Source: Myotis daubentonii (lineage: Eukaryota > Chordata > Mammalia > Chiroptera > Vespertilionidae). From it: DNA of 64,000 nucleotides. The stretch is taken from NCBI RefSeq assembly GCF_963259705.1, contig NC_081861.1, positions 103,244,226 through 103,308,225 on the forward strand. Reading direction: 5' to 3'. This document shows positions 32,742 to 43,751 of the stretch, piece by piece; within the stretch, counting starts at the first letter, position 1; each line of letters opens with the position of its first letter. A program made the translations under genes and the position numbers. The notes under the pieces were generated by a model. It was not told the DNA's origin, did not search any database, and saw only the letters and a list, made by a program, of their open reading frames with translations.

Positions 32742-32966
32742 AAGACTTTTTAAAAAAGTATATTTTATTGATGTTTTTACAGAGAGGAAGGAAGAGGGAT
32801 AGAGTTAGAAACATTGATGAGAGAGAATCTTCGAACAGCTGCCTCCTGAACACCCGCAACTGGGGATGTGCCCACAACCAAGGTACATGCCCTTGACTGG
32901 AATTGAACCTGGGACCCTTCAGTTCGCAGGCCAATGCTCTCTCCACTGAGCCAAACCGGTTAGGGC
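32742..32966 (-). mobile_element. Ves SINE nested in HAL1 (third)
   Basis: Complement head GCCCTAACCGGTTTGGCTCA at 32,966, B box GGTTCAATTCC, tail AATAAAATATACTTTTTTAA near 32,742. TSD TCCATTT(T/C)TT on both sides. Confidence 0.9.
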
Positions 32967-33041
32967 TCCATTTCTTTTGGCATTTTCACTAAGATCCTTG
33001 AAAATCTCACTAAGTCCCTTGGAGGTTTGTAGAAGATTCTT

Positions 33042-33155
33042 TTTTTTTTTTTTTTGATGTTTCTTTTTTTTTAATTTTTTTATTTTTTTTATTGCTTAAA
33101 GTATTACAAAGGGTATTACATATGTATCCATTTTATCCCCCCGCCCTAGACAGTC
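33042..33155 (-). mobile_element. 114-bp 5'-truncated L1 tail with TSD
   Basis: The insert consists of poly(T), AT-rich tail and only the last L1 3'UTR bases (complement of GGTATTACATATGTATCC). The direct repeats GAAGATTCTT at 33,032-33,041 and 33,156-33,165 show that it is an extreme 5'-truncated retrotransposition event. Confidence 0.85.
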
Positions 33156-34612
33156 GAAGATTCTTGAATAACCTTATAGCAGTGGTTTTGAACTCTATAT
33201 CCAGTAGCTTGCTTTCTTACAGTTCTTTCATTTGTGACATGTTTCTTTGACTCTGCATTTTGGCTGCTTCCCTGTGTTTGTTTCTATGTATTGGGTAGAA
33301 CTGCTATGTCTCCTTGAGTTGGTAGAGTGGCCTTGTGTAGTAGGTGTCCTATAGGGCCCAGTGGCTCAGCCTCCCCAGTCACCTGAGCTGGACCCTTAGG
33401 TGCACCCCTTTGTGGGTTGTGAGCACAATCTTGTCATTGAGAATTGATTGCTGTTGGTGTCACTGGTAGAAATTGACTTCCAGAACAATTGGCTGTGGGG
33501 ACCAGCTGCAACTACAGTGGGAGAGCTGCTGTGAGGGAGACACCCTTATGGAACAGGACCTGCTTCAGTGGGGCTTTGGTGCTCACTGAGTCTGCCCCTT
33601 GAGTGTGTTGCTTATGGATGTGTAGAGTTGTAATCTGGTATGGTCTCACACTGACCACTGGGTGCACCGGCTCTTGGGTCTCCAGGGTGCTGCAAAACCA
33701 GCCACTGTCTTAGGCCACCTAGCAGGAGCTACACAGATATCTGCAGATTCTTTCTCTTTGTATGGGGTTTGGAATTGCCTAGATAAGGCCCAGCTATGAA
33801 GCAAGGCATGCTGGTGCTGGTGCTGGGTCTTGGGCCTTTTATTGATAGGTTTGGGGCTCCCTGACCCAGCTGCAGCTTGTTTGATTTTAGCCTGAACAAG
33901 AAAATCAATTCATATGCAAAAGCCACTGCACACAGCTTGGGTGGGGTTGTAAATTGGATGAGGGGGGATCTTAGGGAATCAACAGGGTGGATCAAACAGA
34001 ACCCTGAGATAGGGGAGGTCCCAGTATAGGAATAATGATCCCTGCTAGCATCTCCATCTAGGAGAAAGCCTCACAGAGTTCCTGCCCAGATACCAGATAA
34101 CCCAGTTGTCTGTGTCCCCCAGAGACTCACCCTGGTGGAGCTCAGAGGAAGTGAGAGGAAGCAGGACCTTGTAAGTTCAGTTCGTGCACAAGCCTTTTAA
34201 GAGGAACAGCTGGGTCTCCAGCAGTCTCTGTATCACTAAGCTCCAATCTTCATTGGTTTTTACAGCCAGTAGTTATGGGCATTTCTTTTCCCAGCTCTGG
34301 GACCTTGGGCTGAGCTTCTGATGTGGGGCTGAGACCCTTGCTCTTCACAGGCAGCCTCTGCAGAGTTTATCTCCCTCCCAATTAAAAAAAGCAACACACA
34401 TAGGTGTCAGAGAGGTACGTTCCATGCCTCCACACTTCCTACCAGTGTCAGTCTGCTTTCTTCTTTACTTGTCTAGTTGTAGGACTTCCATTCAGCCAGG
34501 TTCTGGATGATGGCTATTCTGTATTTTAGTTGTAATTTTGATGTGGTTGTGGGAGGTGGTGAGTATAGGTGTTTACTTATGCTGCCATCTTGGTGATCCC
34601 TTGAGTTTATTC

Positions 34613-35796
34613 TTGTGTATGGTATAAGTTGGTGGTATGGGTTCATTTTTTTTGCATCTATCTGTCCAAATTTCCCAAAACCATTTATTGAAGAGACTTT
34701 ATGACTCCATTGAATGCTCTTGCTTCCTTTGGCAATTATTAATTGAATGTAATGGCTTGGGTTGATTTATGGGGTCTCTGTTTTGTTCCGTTGATCTATA
34801 TGCCTGTTCTTGTGCTAGTGCCAAGCTGTTTTGGTTGCAGTAGCTTTGTAATATAACTTGATATTTGGTATTGTGACCCCTCCAACTTTGCTCTTTTTTC
34901 TCAAGATTCCTGTGGATATTTTGGGTTTTTTTTTTCTCCATACACATATTTCGAGTATTTATTCTAAATTTGTGAAATATGCCGTTAGCATTTTAATAAG
35001 GATTGCATTGAATCTGTAGATTTCTTTGGGTTGTATGGACATGTAAATTATGTTAATTCTACCAATCCATGAACACAGTATATTCTTCAACTTTTTTATC
35101 TCTTCCTCTATCTCTTTTTTAAATGTCCTGTAGTTTTCTGAGTACAAGTCTTTTACCTACTTGGTTATTTTTATTCCTAAGTATCTTAATTTTTTTGTTT
35201 CAATGATAAATGGTATAGTTTGTTTAGTTTCTCTTTCTGAGACTTCATAATTAGTGTATAAATATGAAATCATTTTGTTGGTGTCAATTTTGTATCCTGA
35301 TATATTGCCAAATTCATTTATTAAATGTATTGGCTTTTAGGTGGAGTTTTTAAGTTTTTTTATATACACTATAATGTCATCTGTGAATAATGACAGTTTT
35401 AATTCCTCCTTTCCAATTTGGATGCTTCTTATGTTTTCTTCTCGTCTGATCACTGTGGCTAGGACTCCCAGTATTATGTTGAATAAGAGTAGTAAAAGTG
35501 GACATCCCTGTCTTATTTCCATTCTTAGGGGAAATGGTTTTAGTTTTGCCCATTGAATATTATGCTGACGGTAGGTTTCTCATGTGTAGCTATTATTATG
35601 TTGTTATGATCCCTTTTTCTGAGAGTTTTTATCAAAAATGGCTGTTGGATTTTGTTGAATGCCTTTTCTGTATCTATTGATATGATCATGTGATATTTGT
35701 CTTGCAATCTGTTAATGTGTTGTATCACATTTATTGATTCAGGAATATTGTATCAGCCATGCCAGAATAAATCACACTTGGCCATGATGTATGATC
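34613..35796 (-). pseudogene. L1-1 ORF2 fragment (reverse transcriptase region)
   Basis: Continues L1-1 after the HAL1. In complement the palm region reads VIRREENIRSIQIGKEELKLSLFTDDIIVYIK with FTDD in place of the usual FADD (35,337-35,522), followed by thumb-like codons. The FADD-box Asp pair is kept but frameshifts break the frame. L1 ORF2p is the endonuclease/reverse transcriptase of L1. Confidence 0.8.
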
Positions 35797-37202
35797 TTTT
35801 TATTTATTTTTTATTAAATTGATTGGGGTGACATTGGTCAACATGAATATATAGGTTTCATGTGTGAATTTCTATGTTACAAGACCTATATATTGCACTG
35901 TGTTCCCACCACCCAAAGTCAAATCTTATCCTGTCACCTCATATTAGGACTCCTTTTCCCCTCAACTCATTTTCTCTGGCAACCACCATTCTGTATTTTG
36001 TGTTCATAAGTTTTGGTTTTATATCCTACATATGAGTGAAATCATATGTTTTTTAGCTTTTTGTGTGTGGCATACTTCACTTAGCATAATGTCCGCAAGT
36101 TCCACCCACATTGTTGCAAATGGTTCTATTTCATCCTTTCTTATGGCTGAGTAGTATTCCATTGTGTATATGTACCATATCTTCCTTTTCCAGTCCTTTA
36201 TAGAGGGACAGTTTGGTGTTCCCATGTCTTGGCCACTGAGAATAATGCTGCAATGAACATAGCAGTGCATATATCTTTGTGAATGCATGATTTCGAGTTT
36301 ATTGGGTATATACCCAGGAGTGGGGTTGCTGGGTCATATGGTAGCTCTATTATTAATTTTTTGACGAATCACCAGACTGTTTTTCATAGTAGCTGTACCA
36401 GTCTATATTCCCAACAGCAGTGAATGAGTGTTCCCTTTTTTCCACAACCTCTCTAACACTTGTTATTGTATGTCTTATTGGTAATGGCCACTCTAATAGC
36501 TGTGAGGTGGTATCTCATTGTAGTTTTGAATTGCATTTCCCTGATTGCCAGGGAAGTTAAACATCTTTTCTTATATCTATTGGCTGTTTGTGTGTCTTAT
36601 ACCCACTTTTTGATTGGGTTGTTTGTTTGGTGCTGAGTTTTATGAGTTCTTTATGTATTTTGGAAATTAAACCTTTCTCAGAGCTACTGTTTACAAATAT
36701 CTCCTATCTGATTGGCTGCCTCTTTGTTTTGTTATCTTTTTCTTTTGCTGTGCAGAAGCTCTTCAAGTTGACATAGTCCCATTCATTTACTTTTGCATTT
36801 ACAACCCTTGCCTTTGGGGTCAAATCCATAAAATGTTCTCTGTGACCAAGGTCCATAAGTTTGATACTTATGTCTTATTCTATGTAACCTATAGTTTTGG
36901 GTCTCATGTTTAGGTCTCTGTTCCATTTAGAATTAATTTTTGTACATGGGAACAAACTGTAATCCAGTTTTATTTGTTTGAATGTGACTTTCCAGTTTTC
37001 CCAGCACTAATAATTGAGAGATATCTTTACTCCATTGTGCATTTCTGGCTCCTTTGTCAAAATTATCTATCCATATATGTGTGATTTTATAGCTGGGTTT
37101 TCTATTATCTTCCTTTGATCTGTTTCTCTACCTATACCATGCAGTTTTGATTATCATAGCTCTGTAATATAATTTGAAGTCAGGTAGTATGTTACCTCAG
37201 CT

Positions 37203-37235
<33 letters not shown>

Positions 37236-38145
37236 TTCTTCAGGATTGCTTCGGCTAATTTGGTTATGTTGTGGTTCCATATAAATCTGATGATTTTTTT
37301 ATTCTATTTCTTTAAAAAATGACATTGGGATTTTGATAGAGATTGGATTAAATTTTTATATTGCTTGGGTAATATGGCCATTTTAACTATGTTGATTTTT
37401 CCAATCCATGAACACAGAATCTTTTTCCAGTTTGTTTCAATCTATTTTAATAATGCTTTGTAATTTTTAGTATATAGATATTTCACATTAGTTGTTAAAT
37501 TTATTTCTAGGTATTTTATTCTTTTGTTTGCTATTGTAAAAAGAATTTTTTTCCATTCCTTTTTCTGAAGTTTTGTTGTTAGTATACAGGAAGGTGATAG
37601 ATTTTTGCACATTGATTTTGTATCCTGCAACTTGGCTCTATTTGTTTATTGTTTCTAGTAGTTTTTGGTAGAGTCTTTAGGATTTTCTATGTACAGCATC
37701 ATGTCATCAGCAAAAAGTGACAGTTTGACTTCCTCCTTCCCTATTTGGATGCCTTTTGTTTATTTCTCTTGCCTTATTGCTCTGGCTAGTACTTCTAGCA
37801 TGATGTTGAAAAAGAGTGGTGAGAAAGGACATCCTTGTCTTGTTTCTGATCTTAGGGAAAAAGCTTTCAGGTTTTTGCCATTGAGTATGATATTAGCTGA
37901 GGGTTTATCATATATGGCTTTTATTATGTTAAGGTACTTTCCTTCTTCCTATTTCATTGAGTGTTTTAATAAAGAAATGGATGTTGTATCTTATAAAATG
38001 CTTTTTCTACATCTATTGATAAGATAATAGGATTTTTATCCTTTCTTTTGTTAAAATGCTGAATCACTCTTGTCTCTTAGAATGAATCCTTCTTGATTGT
38101 GATGTATTATTCTTTGGATACAATTTTGTATTCAATTAGGTAGTA

Positions 38146-39052
38146 CCATATTTTCCCGTGTATAAGACATTGGTTTTTCTAAAAAAGACTGAAAATCAAG
38201 GGGGGTCTTATACACAGAAGTCAGCTGAGGAAGGAGATGTATGTTTGCATAGCTGCCCATACCTTGTCACACAGGCTTCCTCCATTCAGCTAATGCCATA
38301 ATTGGAGGTGGAGAGTGCGGAGATGCAACAGGGACCAGAGCTTTTTGAGCCCATAAAGATGTCAACAAATAAAGAGATAAATACTGGTAAGTGATTGTTT
38401 TACTCTTCAAAATTCAAACTGAATGTAATCAGCTATGCAAAAGAGCATGGAAATAGAGTTGCAGAGAGACAATTTGTACCTCCTCCCACTGAGTGTATGA
38501 TCAGACAGTGGAGAAAACAGGAAGAACAACTCCTTAAGAAGCCAAAAAACAAGAAGGCCTTAAGATGAAAACCAGCAAAATGGGCAAACTTGGAACAAAG
38601 TCTTAAGACTTGGATTATGGAGCAGAGCCAGAGTGGCTTATGTATGTCAACCAAGCTTATTCAATGTCAGGCAAGAATGTTTACAAGTGGAACGAACATT
38701 GTTGATTTTACAGAAAAGGCAAAATGGTGCTTCAATTTGATGAGGAGAGAAGGGTTGGCTATGAGAACATGAACAAAGTTAGCTCAGAAAATGCCACCAG
38801 TTTATGAGGGTGATCTCACATATATAGACAGTGACTCAGAAGACAGTAGTGATACAATAGTAATGAAGAAGAAAGCAGTGATTCAACAGAGGCTGAACGA
38901 AGTGATATGTTGCATAATATCATAGTACTGGTATGTAAACATTACCTTCGGTAATCACTAAATAAAAATGTGTTCTGTTTTATGTTTAAAACATTGATTT
39001 CTTAATTTGGGGTTGGAAAAGTGGGGGGTGTTTTATACACGGAAAAATATGG
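38146..39052 (+). mobile_element. pogo/Tigger-like DNA transposon, deletion derivative
   Basis: 907 bp flanked by TA at 38,144-38,145 and 39,053-39,054. Terminal inverted repeats CCATATTTTCCCGTGTATAAGAC and the complement of CCATATTTTTCCGTGTATAAAAC match at about 21 of 23. Plus-strand codons at 38,395-38,900 encode the N-terminal DNA-binding part of a transposase, FKLNVISYAKEHGNRVAER..., with a second block FNLMRREGLAMRT, as in pogo/CENP-B-type helix-turn-helix domains. Stops fall at about 38,563 and 38,773. The catalytic DDE region is missing. It is inserted in L1-2. Confidence 0.85.
38395..38900 (+). pseudogene. pogo-like transposase DNA-binding domain remnant
   Basis: Codons read through as a CENP-B/pogo-type DNA-binding region (two HTH modules: YAKEHGNRVAERQF and CFNLMRREGLAMRT), with an acidic Asp/Glu/Ser stretch (YIDSDSEDSSDT) at the end. 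Premature stops and the lack of a DDE domain make it non-functional. A minus-strand open frame at 38,433-38,654 is its shadow. Confidence 0.75.
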
Positions 39053-39715
39053 TATGCTGTTTAGGATTTTTGCATCTGCATTCATCGGGTATATTGCTCT
39101 GTAGTTTTGTTTTGTATGTGTTATCTTTGCCAGGTTTTAGTATCAGGGTTATATTGGACTTAGAATGTGTTAGGGAGTATTGCCTCTTCTTCAATTTTTT
39201 AAAAGTTTTTGAAAAGTATAGGTTTTGACTCTTCTTTAAACTCTTCTTTGGTAGAATTCACTGCTGACTGCATCTGGTTCTGGACTTTTGTTTTTTGGAG
39301 AGGTTTTTGATGGTTGTTTCAATTTCCTCACTGCGGATCTATTTAGATTTTCCAGTTCTTCATGATTTAGTCTAGGAAGGTTATATATTTCTAGGTACTT
39401 CTAGGTTATTGAATTTGGTGGCATAAAGTCTTTCATAATATTCTAGTATGATCTTTTGTATATACTGGTATGTGATGTTTGTGGTGACTTCTCCTCTCTC
39501 ATTTCTGATTTTTTTTTTTGGGGGGGGATTTTTCCCATTTTTTTCTTTTGTGAGTTTAGCCAGGGGTTTGTCAATTTTATTAATGTTTTCAAAGAGCCAG
39601 CTCTTTGTTTTATTAATTTTTTTGTATAGATTTTGTTTTCTATTTCATTTAATTCTGTTCTAATTTTTATTATTTTCTCTCCTCTGTTGACTTTGGGTTG
39701 CTTATGTTTTTCCAT

Positions 39716-42700
39716 TTTTTCAAAAAATTCTTTATTGTTGAAAGTATTACATATGTCTCCTTTTTCCCCATTGACCTTTCCCCGCCTTCTTCCACCTCAC
39801 AACCCAGGCTTTGGGCCCTTACTGTCTGTGTCCATTGGTTATGCTTATATGCATGCATACAAGTCCTTTGGTTGATCTCTTACCCCCACAACCCAACCTT
39901 CTGCTGACTTCCCTCTGAGGTTTGATGCTCTGTTTGATGCATCTATGTCTCTGGATCTATTTTTGTTCATCATGTTCAACAAATGAGTGAGATCATGTGA
40001 TATTTGTCTTTCTCTGACTGGCTTATTTCTCTTAGCATAATGCTCTCCAGTTACATCCATGCTGCTGCAAACAGTGAGAGTTTCTTTTTCACATCAGCAT
40101 AGTATTCCACTGTGTAAATGTGCCACAGGTTTTTAATCCACTCATCTGCTGATGGTCCCTTAGGCTGTTTCCAAATATTAGCTATTGTAAATTGTGTGGC
40201 TATGACCTTAGAGGTGCATATATTCTTTCTGATTGATGTTCCTGATTTCTTGGGCTATATTCCCAGAAGTGGGATAACTAGGTCAAATGGGAGTTCCATT
40301 TTTAATGTTTGAGAAAATTCCATATTGTTTTCCGCAGTGACTGCAACAATCTGCATTCCCACCATCAGTGCATGAGGGTTCCTTTCCCTCCACATACCTG
40401 CCAGCTCTTGTCATTTGTTGATTTGTTGATGATAGCCATTCTGACAGGTGTCAGATGGTACCTCATAGTTGTTTTGATTTGCTTCCCTTGGATTAGTGAC
40501 TTTGAGTATTTTTACATATGTCTTTTGGCCTTCTGTATATGCACTTTCAAAAAGTGTCTATTTGGATCATTTGCTAATTTTTTTATTGGATTGTTTATCT
40601 TCCTTTTGTTAAGTTGTATGAGTTCCCTATAAACTTCAGATATCAAACACTTATAAGATGTAACATTAGCAAATATGTCCTCCCATGCAGTGGGTTCTCT
40701 TGTTGTTTGTTGATGGTTTCTTTTGTTGTTTTATTTTGATGTAGTACCTACCATTTGCTTAATTTCTCCTTAGTTTCCATTGTCTTGGAAGTTGAATCAG
40801 TAAAGATATTGCTAGCAGACATGTGTCATATTTTGCTGCCTATGGATTCTTCTAAGATTTTTATGGTATCCCATCTTATGTTTAAGACCTTTATCCATTT
40901 TGAGTTTATTTTTGTGTATGGTGTAAGTTGGTGGTCTAGTTTTATTTTTTGCATGTATCTGTCTAATTTTCCAAACACCATTTATTGAAGAGACTGTCTT
41001 GTCACCATTGTATGCTCTTGACTCCTTTGTCAAATATTAATTGAGAATAATGGCTTAAGTCAATTTATGGGTTATCTGTTCTTTTCCATAGGTTAATGTT
41101 TCTGTTCTTGTGCCAGTACCATGCTGTTTTGAGAACCGTGGCTTTGTAATATAACTGGATATATGCTATTTTAATCCCTCTAGCTTTGTTCTTCTTGTCT
41201 GATTGCTATGGCTAGTACTTCAAACAGCAGTGGTGAAAGTGGACATCCTGTGTTCTTCCTATTCTAAGGGGAAATAGTTTTGGTTTTTACCAATTCAGTA
41301 TGATGTTGGCTGTAGGTTTTCATATAAGGCTTTTATTATATTGAGGTATGATCCCTCTATTCCCACTTTGCTGAGAGTTTTTATCAAGAAAGGGTGTTGG
41401 ATTTTGTTAATTACATTTTCTGCTTTAATTTATATGATCATGTGGTTTTGTCTTTCAATTTGGTTATGTGATGTATCACACTTATTGATTTCTGGATATT
41501 ATACCAGGCTTCCACCCCTGGAATAAATCCAACTTGGTTAAGGCGTATGGTCTTTTCAATGTATTGCTGGATTTGATTTGCTAATATTATGTTGAGGATT
41601 TTAGCATCTAAGTTCATCAGGAATAATGAGCTGTAATTCTCTTTCCTTTTAGTGTTTTTATCTGGTTTTTGGATTAGGGTAATGCTGCCTTCATAGAGAG
41701 AGTTTAGAAATATTTCTCTCTCTTGAATTTTTTTTGAATAGCCTGAGGGGAATCAGTGTTATTTCTTTTTTGAACATTTGGTAAAACTCCCTTGTGAAGC
41801 CATCTGTACCAGGGCTTTTGTTTGCTGGACTTTTTTTATTATTATTATTACTGCTTCAATTTCATCAGTAGTTACTGGACTATTCAGGATTTCTGATTCT
41901 TCATGATTGAGTTTTGGAAGATTGTACTTTTCTAGGACAATGTCCATTTATTTTTTTATTGTTTTAAAATATATTTTATTGATTTTTTAACAGAGAGGAA
42001 GGGAGAGGGATAGAGAGTTAGAAACATCGATGAGAGAGAAACTGATCAGCTGCCTCCTGCACACCTCCCACTGGAGATGTGCCCGCAACCAAGGTACATG
42101 CCCTTGACCAGAATCGAACCTGGGACCTTTCAGTCCACAGTCTGATGCTCTATCCACTGAACCAATCCAGTTAGGGCAGGACAATGTCCATTTAATCAAG
42201 GTTTTCCAGATTGTTGGAATAGAATAGCATTTTTTTTTTTTACAATCCTTTGTATTTCTGTAGAATCAGTTGTTACTTCAACTCTTTCATTTCTCATTTT
42301 GTTTATTTAGGTCCTCTCTCTTTGTTTCTTCGTGAGCCTGGCTAGAGGTTCATCAATCTCATTTATCCTTTTAAAGAATGAGCTCTTGGTTCTATTGATT
42401 TTTTATTGTTTTTGGTCTCTATGTCATTTATTTCTACCCTGATCTTTATTATTTCCTTCCTTGTACTTACTCTGAGCTTTTCTTGTGGCTCTCTATCTAG
42501 TTCTTTAAGTTGTAGAGTTAGATAACTTATTACCAGTTTTTGTTTTTGTTTTTGTTTTTTAGTTAGGCCTGTATTGCTATGAACTTACCTCTCAGGACTA
42601 CTTTCATTGTGTCCCATAGATTTTGCATTGTTCTGTATTCATTTTAATTTGAATCCAGATTTTGGATTGTTGTGTATTCATTTTAATTTGAATCCAGAAT

Positions 42701-43449
42701 GTTTTTTATTTCTTCTTTGATCTCTTTGGTAAACCATTCATTGTTTAATAGCATGCTATTTAGCCTCCATTTGTTTGATTGTTTTTATTGTTTGTATTTT
42801 TGTTGGTTTCTAATATTATGACTTTGCTATCTGAGAAGATGCTTGACACAATTCTAATCTGAAATTTTTAGAAGTTTAGCCTGTGTCCTAATATGTTGTC
42901 TATCTTTGAAAATATCCCATGTGCACTTGAGAAGAATGTTTATTTCTTAGCTTTGGGATGAAATGGTCTGAAGATGTCAATTAGTTCCATTTCATCTACT
43001 GAGTAGTTTAGAATTGTTTTTTCTTTGCTGATTTTTTTGTCTAGAGGATTTATCCAGTGATGCAAAAGGGGTATTAAACTCCCCTACTATGATTATATTG
43101 CTGTGTATCTCTCCCTTAATATCTTCGAGAAGTTTTTTTTATGTATTTGGTTGCTCCTGCATTCAGTTCATATATGTTTACTAGAGATATATCCTCTTGT
43201 TGAATTGATCCATTTAATATTATGAAGTTTCCTTACTTATCTCTTGTTATTGCCTTCACTTTGAGGTCAATTTTTTCAGATTTAGATATTGCTAACCCAG
43301 CTTTTTTTTTTTTTTTTTCATTTCCATTTGCCTGAAAAATTTCTTTCCATCCATTCACGTTCAGTCTGTGTGAGTCCTTTGTTCTGAGGTGGGTCTTTTG
43401 TAGACAGCATATATATTGTCATGTTTTCTTATCAATTCAGCCATCCTAT
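39716..43449 (-). mobile_element. L1-3, minus strand, internally deleted, with a nested SINE
   Basis: The 3' tail is at 39,716 (complement CAATAAAGAATTTTTT). The 3'UTR runs to about 40,000 and ORF2 in complement to about 43,449. Sequence jumps near 41,195 from the CTAGCTTTGTTCTTCTTG block to the GTCTGATTGCTATGGCTAGT block, so several hundred bases of ORF2 are missing. The 5' part (ORF2 endonuclease start, ORF1, 5'UTR) is absent. Confidence 0.85.
41951..42177 (-). mobile_element. Ves SINE in L1-3
   Basis: 17-bp TSD AGGACAATGTCCATTTA at 41,934-41,950 and 42,178-42,194. The complement head GCCCTAACTGGATTGGTTCAG and B box GGTTCGATTCTGG are intact; the tail is AATAAAATATATTTTAAAAC. Confidence 0.95.
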
Positions 43450-43751
43450 GTCTTTTTTTCAATCTTTAATTTCTTTATTGATTAAGGTATTACATATGTA
43501 TCCTCATCTCCCCATTAACCCCCAACCCCTCACCACTCATGCTCTCATCCCCCTGTTGTCTGTGTCCATTGGTTGGGCCTATATGCATGCATACAAGTCC
43601 TTTGGTTGATCTCTTTCCCTTACCCCCACCCTCTCCTACTTTCCCTCTGAGGTTTTACAGTCTGATCGCTGCTTTTCTGTCTCTGGATCTGTCCATGTTC
43701 ATCAGTGTATGTTGTTCACTATATTCCACAAATGAGTGAGATCATGTGGTA

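Larger units (their letters stand above)
31525..33262 (-). pseudogene. L1/HAL1 ORF1, interrupted by three SINEs and an L1 tail
   Basis: The C-terminal piece at 31,525-31,725 reads LSFRIDGQIKSFTDKKKPKEF in complement and ends in an acidic-basic tail. The N-terminal coiled-coil piece lies around 32,542-32,736 (EIKHTLTEIKNNVQGFNS). The RRM-like part lies between SINEs. It cannot be translated as a unit. Confidence 0.8.
31211..34600 (-). mobile_element. HAL1-like ORF1-only L1 with 12-bp TSD, carrying four nested insertions
   Basis: Flanked by TTGAGTTTATTC at 31,199-31,210 and 34,601-34,612. On the minus strand the 5' end (CACCAAGATGGCAGC) is at 34,600. It has a roughly 1.3-kb 5'UTR, an ORF1 start near 33,260, an ORF1 end near 31,530 and a 3'UTR with tail AAATTTAAAAAAAG-type at 31,211. 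ORF2 is entirely absent. Nested inside are three Ves SINEs and one 114-bp L1 tail. Without them the element is about 2.6 kb. ORF1 is split by the SINEs and has stops. Confidence 0.88.
35797..39715 (-). mobile_element. L1-2, older L1, split by a pogo-like transposon
   Basis: The 3'UTR, complement of ATTGATTGGGGTGACATTGGTCAACATGAATATA, at 35,797 is of an older type than its neighbours. ORF2 then runs in complement to about 39,715 with frequent stops. A (GTT)n run sits at 37,204-37,233. The element is interrupted at 38,146-39,052. Its 5' end is truncated in the endonuclease/RT linker region. Confidence 0.82.

Noticed and set aside
37204..37233. (GTT)n run as a coding repeat
   Set aside because: Simple repeat in a decayed minus-strand L1.
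38433..38654. Minus-strand frame in the pogo-like element
   Set aside because: Antisense of the transposase DNA-binding remnant.
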